Assembly (NCBI GenBank): GCA_021325675.1 | Contig: JAJTCM010000002.1 | Span: 434,001 to 498,000, forward strand | From: Crocinitomicaceae bacterium | GTDB lineage: Bacteria; Bacteroidota; Bacteroidia; Flavobacteriales_D; Crocinitomicaceae | DNA: 64,000 nt | Direction: 5' to 3' | Part shown: positions 28,845-37,730 of the stretch, piece after piece | Layout of the letters: every line of letters starts with the position of its first letter | Position numbering within the stretch: position 1 is the stretch's first letter | The notes under the pieces: model-generated | Told to the model about the DNA's origin: nothing | Databases searched by the model: none | Seen by the model: only the letters and a program-made list of their open reading frames with translations | Made by a program: the position numbers and the translations under genes

Positions 28845-29213
28845 TTTTGGCTAAATTTTGCAAAGTACAAGAATAATAAAGATTTCCGAGTTAAAAGTGT
28901 TAAAGTTTGTGAAGCACTTAAAAACCGGTATAAACGGTTAGTTGTTTAGAATCAGCCGGCTTTTTCATTTTGAAAATATCTTTTTCATTTTAGGAAAAAC
29001 ACGTCATTCCTGGCACAGGCTGCATTCAATTAAACTATTGATTATTAATGATTTAAATTAGTTTCAATTTCTTGGTACAATACTCGTTAACTCTAAATCG
29101 TGAAGTTAGAAAAGCTCCCTTAGCTTACCATACTTCTCCGGAATGAGCCGGGGACCTGGAAGAAGGCAGAAGCAGGAATAACAGCACAAAACCAATTTAA
29201 ACAAAACACGGTT
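28845..29213. other. Divergent intergenic region with paired TTTTTCATTTT boxes
   Basis: This 369-nt spacer separates the divergent barrel gene and the receiver gene. TTTTTCATTTT occurs at 28961-28971 and again at 28981-28991, exactly 20 nt apart. TGGCACAGGCTGCA at 29011-29024 resembles a sigma-54 promoter, but GG and GC are 8 nt apart instead of 10. No frame longer than a few codons looks coding, and no TAnnTTTG box is well placed for the receiver gene. Confidence 0.6.
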
Positions 29214-29630
29214 ATGAGTGGGAATCAAATATTGCGCATTGTAATTCTTGAAGACAATCTCTTTTACAATAAATTGTTCTCCAGGAAGATCGAGCAGCTA
29301 GTCGAAAAACACAAAGTCGGGAAAAATATTTCGTTCGTTTTGGATTCTTTTAACAATTATTCGGAATTTTTGAATAATTTTAATAAAGAAACAAACATCG
29401 CCTTCGTTGATTTTAACCTCGATAATAATTTCAGCGGAATTGATGTGATCAAAGATATCCGGAACGTCAGCTTCGACTGTACCGTCATTATTATTTCCGA
29501 TGCCAAGAACAATTACAACCTCTATCACTGTTTGTATGAAGGCGCTTCCGGCATCGTATTGAAAAATGACACCACCTTCGATTTATGCTCGTACCTGATT
29601 GAAGAACAAATAAAGCGTTTAGCAATATGA
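29214..29630 (+). CDS. Single-domain response regulator receiver
   Basis: This 138-residue protein is a lone receiver domain: N-terminal acidic pocket in ILEDN, phospho-acceptor Asp66 in FVDFNLD, and the conserved lysine Lys117 in VLKND. It has no output domain. It probably passes or competes for phosphoryl groups with the hybrid kinase whose gene overlaps its stop by 4 nt (ATGA). Its N-terminus resembles that of the sigma-54 activator at 32103, including EDN followed by YNKL, which points to a common origin. Confidence 0.9.
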   Translation: MSGNQILRIVILEDNLFYNKLFSRKIEQLVEKHKVGKNISFVLDSFNNYSEFLNNFNKETNIAFVDFNLDNNFSGIDVIKDIRNVSFDCTVIIISDAKNNYNLYHCLYEGASGIVLKNDTTFDLCSYLIEEQIKRLAI

Positions 29631-32035
29631 AATTTTTTAAATACGAAATCAGCTCGATCATCTTGTTGACCGGAATTTTCTTTTTGGTAATTCTCACCGG
29701 TGTATATGTTAACAGGAAGATCTCAACAACTATTGAAAAGGTAAACGTTCAGGCCGCGCCGGATAACCGCCTGCTGCTGATGAAGTCGCTGACAGGCACG
29801 CTCACCGAAGCGGAAAATAACCTCTACTCCTTTAACCTGACAAAAGACAAAACCTACCTCGATGATTTTTACAAAACCATCCGCAATTCGGAAAAAAAAC
29901 TAACCCGTCTTAAAAATATGTCAGCGGATGATCCCGTGTTTAAATCCCAGGTTGACACCTTCGAATTTTTTGTATTTGAAAAATTTAAAATCCTGGATAG
30001 CCTGATGCTCACCCAAAACCAGTACCGGGTAACTGACGCGCTCAACGTTGTACAGGAAAAAATCGATGAAGTAAGCGCACTCGAACGCGCACAGAACGAA
30101 CCTAAAGCCAAAGGCCTTAGTATTTTCAAGCGCAAAAAGAATGAAGCCAACCTGAAAATAACCTATTTCAAAAAAGAGCTGGAAGAGATCCGCAAAATGG
30201 AAAGCTACAAGGAAATCACGAATAATTCCATTGAGCTGGGACTGATCCAATACGACCGGTTCATCATGAAGAAAATCGCCCAGATGCTCGACAGGCTGGA
30301 AAAACGGGAGCGCATGGCGATTGCGCGTAAATCCGAAGCGGCTGGCCAGGCTGCAAAAGATGCCAAGAAAATCACGATTATTTTCAGCGTTTTCTGCTCC
30401 CTGCTCCTCTTGTTGATTTTTTATACGATCATCCGCTACATCCGGAAAAATAACGAATACAAGAAAATTCTCAAAAAAGCCAAGCAGGAAAGTGATGAGC
30501 TGGCTGAAGCCAAAGTACGCTTTTTGTCCAACATGAGCCACGAGCTGCGCACACCGCTCAACTCCATTATTGGTTTCACCGACCTGCTTACCAACCCGGA
30601 ATCCAAACTGACAAACGAACAGCGCCGCGAAAAACTGGGGATCATTCAGAAATCTGCCCAGCTGCTGCTGAAATTGCTTAATAATATCCTGGACCACACC
30701 AAACTGCAGGCCAATAAAATTGAATTCGAGAAAGAGGATTTTGACATCATACTGGCCGTGAGAGAAGTTTTCCAGATCCTCGAAGAATCGGCCCGCGTCA
30801 AAAACAACCAGTTGATCCTGCACGTTTCAACGGAAAGCCTGCACGTAAAAGGCGATTCGTTCAAGCTGAAGCAAATACTGCTGAACCTCGTTGGGAACGC
30901 CATTAAGTTTACGGAAAACGGCACGATCGAGATCAACCTGAAATTCGAATCCAACGAAGCGGGGCGTTACCTCGTCCACATGTCCGTGAACGACACCGGG
31001 ATCGGTATTGCCAGCGACCGCCTGGAACACATTTTCAACGAATTTGAGCAGGAAAGTATGCATACCAGCAAAGAATACGGCGGCACCGGCCTGGGACTGA
31101 ATATCACCAAAACCCTGATTGAGCTCCAGGGCGGCTCCATCCGGGTGAACAGCAAAAAAGGGCAGGGAACGACATTCTTTTTCTCCATCCCTTACGAACA
31201 TGGCAAAGTTGCCCAGGCCCCGGTTGAAACGCCTGTTCCGGCCGCTATTGATATTACACAGCTGGTAAAAGGCAGAAAAATCATGGTGGTTGACGATGAG
31301 CCTTTCAACCGCAAGCTGCTTTCCTCGCTCCTGAACCCTTATGATGTTGAGCTGTATGAAGCTTCCAACGGGGAAGAAGCTTTTGAGCTGGCACGCAATA
31401 TCCAGTTCGACCTGATCCTGATGGATATCCGGATGCCAAAAATGAACGGGATCGATGCCACCAAGCAAATCAAAGCGCTGCAGCCAATTCCCGTTCCGAT
31501 TGTTGCACTTTCCGCCGGATCGCTGGAAGATGACAAAAACACCGCTTTTATTTTTGATGCCGTTTTGCCGAAGCCCTTTAAAAATGACCACTTGCTGGCC
31601 GTTATCAGTAAGCTGCTTGATAAAAATACAAGTACGCTCGATCTCAACCTGGTGCTTGCAGAAGACGATGACGATGAAAATGATAAACATTACGATCTTG
31701 CCAACCTGAGGGTGATGGCGCAGGGCAGCCAGGAGTTTTTTGACGAAATGCTCGAATTGTTTATCCGCACCAGCAAAGAAGGAATTTCGCAAATGCAGGG
31801 CTACCTCGACGAAAAGGATTTTTATGCCATGTCGCAGATCGCCCACCGGATTGCAGCTCCATGCAAGCACCTGGAAGCGAACAAGATGTATGCCCTGATC
31901 AAGCTGATTGAAAATTACAAGAAAAATGCTTTTACCTACGAAGAAATGAAGTTTGTGCTCGAAAAACTCAAAAGCCACAGCAAGCAATTGATCGCGAACC
32001 TGGAAGCCGAAAAATTTGAAGAAAAATCAATTTAA
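29627..32035 (+). CDS. Hybrid sensor histidine kinase with receiver and HPt-like domain
   Basis: This 802-residue inner-membrane kinase has helices near residues 10-27 and 249-270 enclosing a helical periplasmic sensor of ~220 residues. HisKA carries phospho-His305 in NMSHELRTPL, and the HATPase_c domain has NAIKFTENG and the GGTGLGLNIT G-box. A receiver domain has Asp600 in LMDIRMP. The C-terminal helical domain resembles HPt, with His740 in AHRIAAP. The complete His-Asp-His series suggests a phosphorelay ending on a separate regulator, probably the sigma-54 activator 68 nt downstream or the receiver just upstream. Confidence 0.93.
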   Translation: MKFFKYEISSIILLTGIFFLVILTGVYVNRKISTTIEKVNVQAAPDNRLLLMKSLTGTLTEAENNLYSFNLTKDKTYLDDFYKTIRNSEKKLTRLKNMSADDPVFKSQVDTFEFFVFEKFKILDSLMLTQNQYRVTDALNVVQEKIDEVSALERAQNEPKAKGLSIFKRKKNEANLKITYFKKELEEIRKMESYKEITNNSIELGLIQYDRFIMKKIAQMLDRLEKRERMAIARKSEAAGQAAKDAKKITIIFSVFCSLLLLLIFYTIIRYIRKNNEYKKILKKAKQESDELAEAKVRFLSNMSHELRTPLNSIIGFTDLLTNPESKLTNEQRREKLGIIQKSAQLLLKLLNNILDHTKLQANKIEFEKEDFDIILAVREVFQILEESARVKNNQLILHVSTESLHVKGDSFKLKQILLNLVGNAIKFTENGTIEINLKFESNEAGRYLVHMSVNDTGIGIASDRLEHIFNEFEQESMHTSKEYGGTGLGLNITKTLIELQGGSIRVNSKKGQGTTFFFSIPYEHGKVAQAPVETPVPAAIDITQLVKGRKIMVVDDEPFNRKLLSSLLNPYDVELYEASNGEEAFELARNIQFDLILMDIRMPKMNGIDATKQIKALQPIPVPIVALSAGSLEDDKNTAFIFDAVLPKPFKNDHLLAVISKLLDKNTSTLDLNLVLAEDDDDENDKHYDLANLRVMAQGSQEFFDEMLELFIRTSKEGISQMQGYLDEKDFYAMSQIAHRIAAPCKHLEANKMYALIKLIENYKKNAFTYEEMKFVLEKLKSHSKQLIANLEAEKFEEKSI

Positions 32036-32102
32036 TTCAGAATTATGTAATAGTTGTTCCACGAAAATTAGGTAAATTGCCGTCAAAATAGACAGTCTCT
32101 GC

Positions 32103-33455
32103 ATGGCAACCAAAGCATTTACAATTTTTATCGTGGAAGATAACGAGTGGTATAACAAGCTCCTCGTTCATAATTTATCACTGGATCCCGATTTTGAAAT
32201 CAAAAGTTTTTTTAACGCCAAAGACCTGCTCAAAGCGCTGGACCAGGCGCCGAACGTCATCACTATTGATTACCGCCTGCCTGATATGCTGGGCGACGAG
32301 CTCCTGACTAAAATCAAGGAAAACTGCTCCGAGTGCGAAGTGATCGTTATTTCCGAACAGGAAGACATCGAAACGGCGATCAATATCATGAAAGCGGGCG
32401 CTTACGATTACATTGTTAAAACGAATGATATCCGCGACCGTCTTTTCCAGTGTATCCGAAATATCCAGAAACACTCGGGACTGCGCAAGCGGATTACCCA
32501 GCTGGAAAGCGAAGTACAGCAAAAGTACTCCTTTGAAAAAGCAATTATCGGACAAAGCCCCGCCATTCAGCAGGTTTTTTCGCTCATGGCAAAATCGCTG
32601 ACTTCCAATATCAACGTGACCATTTCAGGGGAAACAGGTACCGGAAAGGAAATGGTTGCCAAAGCCATTCACTACAATTCAGCTTACAAAAACAAGCCCT
32701 TCATATCCGTCAACGTTGCCGCCATCCCCAAAGATTTGTTTGAGAGTGAGCTGTTCGGACATGAAAAAGGGGCTTTTACCGGCGCCAGCGACCTGCGGAT
32801 CGGTAAGTTTGAAGAAGCGAACGGAGGTACTCTTTTCCTGGACGAAATCGGGGAGCTCGATATTTATTTCCAGGCGAAAATGCTGCGTGCATTACAGGAA
32901 AAGGAAATCACCCGCATCGGAAGCAACAAGGTCATCCCGATCAATTGCCGGATCATCGTTGCTACGCATAAAAACCTGCTCGAAGAAGTTAAAAAAGGAA
33001 ATTTCCGGGAAGACTTGTATTACCGCCTTTTCGGTTTGCCGATCCATCTTCCCCCGCTGCGCGACCGTGAAAACGATGTGCTGATTCTGGCTAAATATTT
33101 CATCCGTAAATTCTGCGAAGAAAACGGCCTGCCGGAAAAAACCATTTCCAAGCAAGCCCAGCTCAAAATGCTCAGCTATCCGTGGCCGGGAAATATCCGG
33201 GAATTGAAATCCGTTTCCGAGCTGGCTGTGATCCTTTCTTCCGAAGAAGAGATTTCATCAAATGGCATTATGCTTGCAAACTCGGATGAAATCACTTCCC
33301 TGCTTACCGAAGAGATGACACTGCGGGATTACAACCTCAAAATTGTCAATATTTACCTCGCGAAATACCAGCAAAACATCAAGCTTGTTGCTGAAAAATT
33401 AGGGATCGGGCAGACAACGATCTACCGGATGCTGAAAGGCGAACAGGAAGATTAG
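32103..33455 (+). CDS. Sigma-54-dependent response regulator (NtrC family)
   Basis: This 450-residue activator has a receiver with Asp56 in TIDYRLPD. Its AAA+ domain carries Walker A GETGTGKE (176-183), the sigma-54-contacting GAFTGA loop (223-228) and Walker B LFLDEIGEL. The C-terminal helix-turn-helix is in NIKLVAEKLGIGQTTIYRML. It is the likely output of the adjacent hybrid kinase and works with the rpoN product encoded at 18595-20043. Gene order receiver, kinase, activator implies one phosphorelay circuit. Candidate target sites are the paired boxes at 28961-28991 and 33644-33673. Confidence 0.95.
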   Translation: MATKAFTIFIVEDNEWYNKLLVHNLSLDPDFEIKSFFNAKDLLKALDQAPNVITIDYRLPDMLGDELLTKIKENCSECEVIVISEQEDIETAINIMKAGAYDYIVKTNDIRDRLFQCIRNIQKHSGLRKRITQLESEVQQKYSFEKAIIGQSPAIQQVFSLMAKSLTSNINVTISGETGTGKEMVAKAIHYNSAYKNKPFISVNVAAIPKDLFESELFGHEKGAFTGASDLRIGKFEEANGGTLFLDEIGELDIYFQAKMLRALQEKEITRIGSNKVIPINCRIIVATHKNLLEEVKKGNFREDLYYRLFGLPIHLPPLRDRENDVLILAKYFIRKFCEENGLPEKTISKQAQLKMLSYPWPGNIRELKSVSELAVILSSEEEISSNGIMLANSDEITSLLTEEMTLRDYNLKIVNIYLAKYQQNIKLVAEKLGIGQTTIYRMLKGEQED

Positions 33456-33777
33456 ACGCATGTTGTAATTCCAATGACGTCGGAACACTATGTCTTAATT
33501 ATCTCTAAAAGAGTAAATTACCGGAATATAATTACTTGGTGACCGTGAAGCAGCAGCGGAGTTAATTCGTGGCCGATAATTTCTTTAGAATACGCTTTAC
33601 ATTTATGTATGTTTTTATAAGGTTAATTCTTATCTGAACTTAATTTCATTTTGAGAAATGTATTTTCATTTTGGCAAACAATCCAATTCTTTAAATTTGT
33701 TAATTTACTGATTTTTAACAAATTAATTTCATGGCACAGCTTTAGAACATTTGATTTCGAACTAAAATTTAAATGTC
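33456..33777. other. Intergenic region with paired TTTCATTTTG boxes
   Basis: This 322-nt spacer is AT-rich and has no supported gene. TTTCATTTTG occurs at 33644-33653 and 33664-33673, exactly 20 nt apart, echoing the pair at 28961-28991. TGGCACAGCTTTAGAA begins at 33732 and resembles the -24 half of a sigma-54 promoter, but its -12 half is poor (TAGA instead of TTGC). Confidence 0.55.
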
Positions 33778-34272
33778 ATGAAAAAACTAATTTATCTGTT
33801 GCCCTTTTTATTTTTCGGGACAATCCTGCGAGCCCAGGATTACAACACAGCAATCGGTTTACGTGCCGGTGAAACTTCCGGTTTAACGATCAAAAAATCC
33901 ATTGGCAATTCAAGCGCTTTGGAGGGTATTCTCGGATTCTGGAGACATGGTGTTTCAGCAACCCTGTTATATGAACGCTATATGCCGACAGCCAATATCG
34001 CCGGTTTGAGCTGGTACTACGGTGGTGGTGGCCACGCGGCTTTTGAGAATACTTTTTACCGTGGTTACTACTGGTATAACGGTGACCGTTACTATTACTA
34101 CGAAAACGGCGGTATGGGACTTGGTATAGATGGTATCGTAGGTTTGGAATATAAAATCCCGCGTGCACCAATCGCATTCAGTCTTGATATCAAGCCTTTC
34201 GTTGAATTCAATACAAATGGTGGTGTGTGGACTTCTTTCGACCCGGGACTTGGACTGAAAGTTGCCTTTTAA
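33778..34272 (+). CDS. Small outer-membrane beta-barrel-like protein
   Basis: This 164-residue secreted protein has a signal peptide ending near residue 19 (LRAQ). The mature part alternates hydrophobic and polar residues, is rich in Gly and Tyr, and ends in aromatic Phe (GLGLKVAF), as small outer-membrane barrels do. A Tyr-rich stretch lies at about residues 95-110. It is followed by the DUF4382 lipoprotein gene after 34 nt. Position downstream of the sigma-54 activator and paired boxes suggests, but does not prove, control by that activator. Confidence 0.7.
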   Translation: MKKLIYLLPFLFFGTILRAQDYNTAIGLRAGETSGLTIKKSIGNSSALEGILGFWRHGVSATLLYERYMPTANIAGLSWYYGGGGHAAFENTFYRGYYWYNGDRYYYYENGGMGLGIDGIVGLEYKIPRAPIAFSLDIKPFVEFNTNGGVWTSFDPGLGLKVAF

Positions 34273-34306
34273 GTAAGTTAAAGTAAAAATCTTAAAAACA
34301 ATTGTC

Positions 34307-34828
34307 ATGAGAACAACTAAATTTATTGCTGGCTTACTGCTCGTTTTCGCAGTAGCAGCGTGTAACAAGCCAAATTCAGATGGCCAGAGTACAATGCGGG
34401 TAAAAATGACCGATGCCCCGGGTCCTTTTACTAAGGTAAACGTAGAAATCCGGGATGTGGAAGTGAGCACAAGCAAAGGCTGGATTTCCTTACCAACTAA
34501 CGCCGGTGTTTACGATTTGCTGACTTTGCAGAATGATGTAACCGTTGTACTGGCAAATGACCATAAAATTCCTTCCGGGGATGTAAGCCAGATGCGTTTG
34601 ATCCTTGGTTCACATAATAACGTTTTAATCGGCGACCAGGCTTTTCCTTTGAATACGCCCAGCGCTATGCAATCAGGTTTAAAATTCAATATCAACAAAC
34701 ATTTTGAAGATGATAAGGATTATGAATTGCTGATTGACTTTGATGCCAACCAATCAATTGTAATTGAAGGTGATGGCAGCTATACGCTGAAGCCTGCTCT
34801 CCGTTTAAAAAGCGTAACTGAGATTTAG
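34307..34828 (+). CDS. DUF4382 domain lipoprotein
   Basis: This 173-residue protein has a lipoprotein signal (VAAC, Cys19) followed by the DUF4382 pattern: MRVKMTDAPGPFTKVNVEI near residue 30 and a C-terminal VIEGDGSYTLKPALRL. DUF4382 proteins are envelope lipoproteins of unknown role in Bacteroidota. It is likely cotranscribed with the barrel-like gene 34 nt upstream and ends at a strong hairpin. Confidence 0.85.
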   Translation: MRTTKFIAGLLLVFAVAACNKPNSDGQSTMRVKMTDAPGPFTKVNVEIRDVEVSTSKGWISLPTNAGVYDLLTLQNDVTVVLANDHKIPSGDVSQMRLILGSHNNVLIGDQAFPLNTPSAMQSGLKFNINKHFEDDKDYELLIDFDANQSIVIEGDGSYTLKPALRLKSVTEI

Positions 34829-34851
34829 AGAAAAGAACGGACGAACGCTTG

Positions 34852-34887
34852 AAAATATCGTGTGGCTTTTTTGCTGCACGATATTTT
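34852..34887. terminator. Bidirectional terminator
   Basis: AAAATATCGTG (34852-34862) pairs perfectly with CACGATATTTT (34877-34887), an 11-bp stem between convergent genes with A/T runs on both sides. It ends transcription of the lipoprotein gene on the plus strand and overlaps the stop of the convergent gene. Confidence 0.75.
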
Positions 34888-35246
34888 TAATTTACCACAA
34901 CCTTCTTAATGCGGATTTCCTGGTTGGTAATGTACATGACATTGTAAATCCCCTTTTCAAACTGCGACAGGTCGAAAACGATTTCCTGCTCGGCCAGCTC
35001 AACAACAGAAAACAGGATGGAGCTGCCGCGTTGGTTGGTGATTGAAACGCTCGCTAAGGAATCTACATTCCCGGAAATTTCAACCAAAAGCAGCTTGTCT
35101 GATAAATTCGTCCTGAATACCGGTTCCCGGACTACTTCCAGGGAATCTTTTTTCTTTTTATCCTCGTTGTTGTCATTCACCGGGTTGGCAAATAAAAGGT
35201 GGCCGCTGGCTGCCAGTAGTGCTAAACTTAAGCTTAACTTTTTCAT
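34887..35246 (-). CDS. Small secreted protein with T9SS-tail-like beta domain
   Basis: This 119-residue protein has a signal peptide (about residues 1-20), a Lys/Asp-rich linker and a beta-sandwich-like domain of ~80 residues. It closes with KGIYNVMYITNQEIRIKKVV, which resembles type A sorting tails or DUF3244-like domains of Bacteroidota. The domain is the bulk of the protein instead of a tail on cargo. Function is unknown. Confidence 0.7.
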   Translation of the reverse strand: MKKLSLSLALLAASGHLLFANPVNDNNEDKKKKDSLEVVREPVFRTNLSDKLLLVEISGNVDSLASVSITNQRGSSILFSVVELAEQEIVFDLSQFEKGIYNVMYITNQEIRIKKVVVN

Positions 35247-35322
35247 GTTTTTTTGTTTTAATTGTAAGACATTGATAGTTCCGAAAAGTTACATTTTTAT
35301 TTTATTTTGACCTTTCACGAGG

Positions 35323-35355
35323 CAAAGTTAGAGCGAAAATAAGCCTGAAAATCAA
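35323..35355 (-). promoter_or_regulatory. Promoter of the small secreted protein gene
   Basis: On the minus strand TTG (35355-35353) precedes TAACTTTG (35330-35323) by 22 nt, within the range described for Bacteroidetes promoters. The leader to the ATG at 35246 would be about 70 nt. Confidence 0.55.
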
Positions 35356-35467
35356 TGTAAAGCAGATTTAACCCAATGATAAAAAACATGGAAAATTCCA
35401 GTTGGAAATTATAAAAAAGATAGCTGAACCTTAACTGTGGCTTAACCCGGGAATTGTAATTTTACCC

Positions 35468-36379
35468 TCACAAGCCCTCAACAAAACGCTCGTATAACAC
35501 GCCTTCTTTCAAAGAAAAAGGGGTCACAAAGGTTTGTTCAACATGGAGCTTATCCATCACCCAGCCCGTTTTGATAGCTGCGATAGGCGCCATTTTCCGG
35601 CGGATCGGGATAATGTAAGGATGTTCGTCGCGCTGCTGTTGGGTTGAGCCAATTATCCACTTCAGGATCCGTCTCAGGTCCTGAACAGGAAATTCCAGTG
35701 CCTGGCGGCTTTCCGGGAATTCTTCATGGTGGATCATTTCGTAAAATGTTTCAAAGCTGCCCGAAGCGCCGATCAAAGCCCGGCAAACCATTCCCTTGAA
35801 AAAGCCCTCCGTTTTTTCCTCCAGCCATTCACGGACACGTACAATATCTTCTTCCGTATAAGGATCTGAAAAATCAAATTCCTGGTAAATGCGTGAAACC
35901 CCGATATTAAAGCTTTGCTTTTCAACAAGTCCGCCGGCGTCAGCGAGGATCAGCTCCGTGCTCCCTCCGCCGATATCCATGATCATCGTTGGTTCCCGGA
36001 AATCAAAAGACCATTTGACGCCTTTATAAATCAGCTCTGCTTCACGGTCACCGGAAATAATCTCGATATCGATCCCCGTTTCTGATTTCGCCCTGCTGAG
36101 GAACTCAGCCTGGTTTTCAGCATCACGCAGCGCCGACGTACCGATGGCCGCAATCCGGTCCACGTGTAAAGCATCACATTTTTCCTTGAAATAAACCAGT
36201 GCTTTTATTCCGCGCTCAAAAGCATCGGGTGAAACGAGACAGTCATTGATCCCTCCCATTCCTAAAGCCACCCCAACTTTCTCGCTATGAATAATATCAA
36301 AGCCGCCCGCGTTTTTAGATGCAATCAGGAGGTTAAAGGTGTTAGTTCCGAGGTCAATTACCGCTAGTTTCTCACGCAC
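35468..36379 (-). CDS. Ppx/GppA phosphatase family protein
   Basis: This 303-residue protein contains only the two actin-like ATPase domains of the Ppx/GppA superfamily. AVIDLGTNTFNLL sits at the start, GTSALRDAEN near residue 84 and the phosphate-binding DIGGGSTEL near residue 140. It lacks the C-terminal HD-like domain of long enterobacterial Ppx, as usual for the short form. Family members hydrolyse polyphosphate or pppGpp. It overlaps the ABC permease gene by 8 nt. Confidence 0.93.
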   Translation of the reverse strand: MREKLAVIDLGTNTFNLLIASKNAGGFDIIHSEKVGVALGMGGINDCLVSPDAFERGIKALVYFKEKCDALHVDRIAAIGTSALRDAENQAEFLSRAKSETGIDIEIISGDREAELIYKGVKWSFDFREPTMIMDIGGGSTELILADAGGLVEKQSFNIGVSRIYQEFDFSDPYTEEDIVRVREWLEEKTEGFFKGMVCRALIGASGSFETFYEMIHHEEFPESRQALEFPVQDLRRILKWIIGSTQQQRDEHPYIIPIRRKMAPIAAIKTGWVMDKLHVEQTFVTPFSLKEGVLYERFVEGL

Positions 36380-37709
36380 GCCTTAGCCATTTAAATATGT
36401 GTCTGATCGTAAGCCTGTGACCGAACTGCAAAATCCCGTTTTTATACAGGCGCGCTGAAACAGAAAGCATGACAACCGTTGATAAAATCAAAATAACCAG
36501 GGAAACAAATAGTTCATATACGCTTCCATCGGGGTAACCCACCGCAATTTTAACCATGCACACAACCGGCGAGGTAAAAGGAATAAAGCTCAGCCAGGCT
36601 GTTAGTTCGTGGTCGGGGTAGTTCAGCGCAAAATAACCTGCATATAAAGCAAAACACAGCATCCCGATCAGCGGGAAAACAAATTGCTGTCCGTCGCTTT
36701 CAGATCCTGTGAGCGCACCCAAAGCGGCAAAAAAAGTAGCGTAAAACAGATATGCTACCACAAAAAACAAAGCGAAATAAAACAGCATATTCCCAAACTG
36801 GATCCGCTCGTAAATCAGCTCAACAAACTGGTTGTACTCCGTATCCCGGAAATAATTTTCTTCCAGGCTCAGGTTGCGCATATCCTGGGAAAGCTGGCCG
36901 ATATTCATATTGGAAGCGTCGAGCAAGTCAGGGAATAAGGTTTCACGCATTGCATACAAACCAATGGTGATAATAACCATCCAAAGTAAAAACTGCAGCA
37001 GCGCCGCCAGCCCGATACCCAGGATTTTACCGAAAAGCAATTGCTTCGGCTGAATACTTGCCAGCAATACTTCCACTATCCGGTTGGATTTCTCAATGCT
37101 CGTGCTGCGCAAAATCGTCATTCCAAAAAGAAAAATAAACAGGATAATAACCGATCCGAAGAAGTAACCGACCCAGGCCCCGAGATCGTTTGACTGGTTA
37201 TGCGGATCATAAGCATTTCGCAGGCCCACGTTGATCGGCTGCTTCAATTGCCTGAATTTTTCAAGGCTCAGGTCTGTAAACCGTTTCACGAGTATTTCTT
37301 CCAGGCGCCGCTCAAACTGGTACTGGATCAATGCCGCTGTTTGTGAGCCGGGCTTATCTTTGTAAAATAAATAGGCGATCTTATTGCTGAACACTTTTTC
37401 GTTCACTTCCAGTAAGGCATCAAATTGGCTGAACTGCTTCTCGCTGGCAAAGTCTTCGACTTCAACATAATCGTTCGCAAAGGAATAATGGATGTCATTG
37501 CTTTCCTTCGCCATGATTTTATTTTCCAGGATCCCATTCGGATCGGCGATCAAAACATTCCAGGTTTTTTTGCTGTTCCCGCCCAACGTAAACAAGAGGT
37601 AAACCAAGCCAAGAACCAGCAGCGGGCCGAAGATGGCCATAAATAAAAAGTTCCTGGACCGCAGACGTTCCCTGAACTCTCTTGAAGCAACCAGTAAGCT
37701 TTTTCTCAT
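36372..37709 (-). CDS. ABC transporter permease (NatB/ABC-2 type)
   Basis: This 445-residue membrane protein starts at the ATG read from 37709 (MRKSLLVASREFRERLRSRN). A longer frame to 37796 would run into the RNase P RNA and is rejected. One N-terminal helix is followed by a ~150-residue periplasmic domain and then five or six helices, the layout of NatB-like ABC-2 exporters. No ATPase gene is adjacent; it must be encoded elsewhere. It overlaps the Ppx/GppA gene by 8 nt. Confidence 0.88.
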   Translation of the reverse strand: MRKSLLVASREFRERLRSRNFLFMAIFGPLLVLGLVYLLFTLGGNSKKTWNVLIADPNGILENKIMAKESNDIHYSFANDYVEVEDFASEKQFSQFDALLEVNEKVFSNKIAYLFYKDKPGSQTAALIQYQFERRLEEILVKRFTDLSLEKFRQLKQPINVGLRNAYDPHNQSNDLGAWVGYFFGSVIILFIFLFGMTILRSTSIEKSNRIVEVLLASIQPKQLLFGKILGIGLAALLQFLLWMVIITIGLYAMRETLFPDLLDASNMNIGQLSQDMRNLSLEENYFRDTEYNQFVELIYERIQFGNMLFYFALFFVVAYLFYATFFAALGALTGSESDGQQFVFPLIGMLCFALYAGYFALNYPDHELTAWLSFIPFTSPVVCMVKIAVGYPDGSVYELFVSLVILILSTVVMLSVSARLYKNGILQFGHRLTIRHIFKWLRRA

Positions 37710-37730
37710 AGTATAGTTTAAAAATAAAAA

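Noticed and set aside
29011-29024. TGGCACAGGCTGCA as a sigma-54 promoter for the receiver-kinase operon
   Set aside because: GG and GC are separated by 8 nt; sigma-54 promoters need 10.
29921-31987. Long minus-strand frames of 300 and 386 codons opposite the hybrid histidine kinase
   Set aside because: They are antisense shadows of a gene with intact HisKA, HATPase, receiver and HPt-like motifs; their translations are Phe- and Val-rich with no domain pattern.
33732-33747. TGGCACAGCTTTAGAA as a sigma-54 promoter for the barrel gene at 33778
   Set aside because: The -24 half and spacing fit, but the -12 half reads TAGA instead of TTGC, so it is too weak to call from sequence alone.
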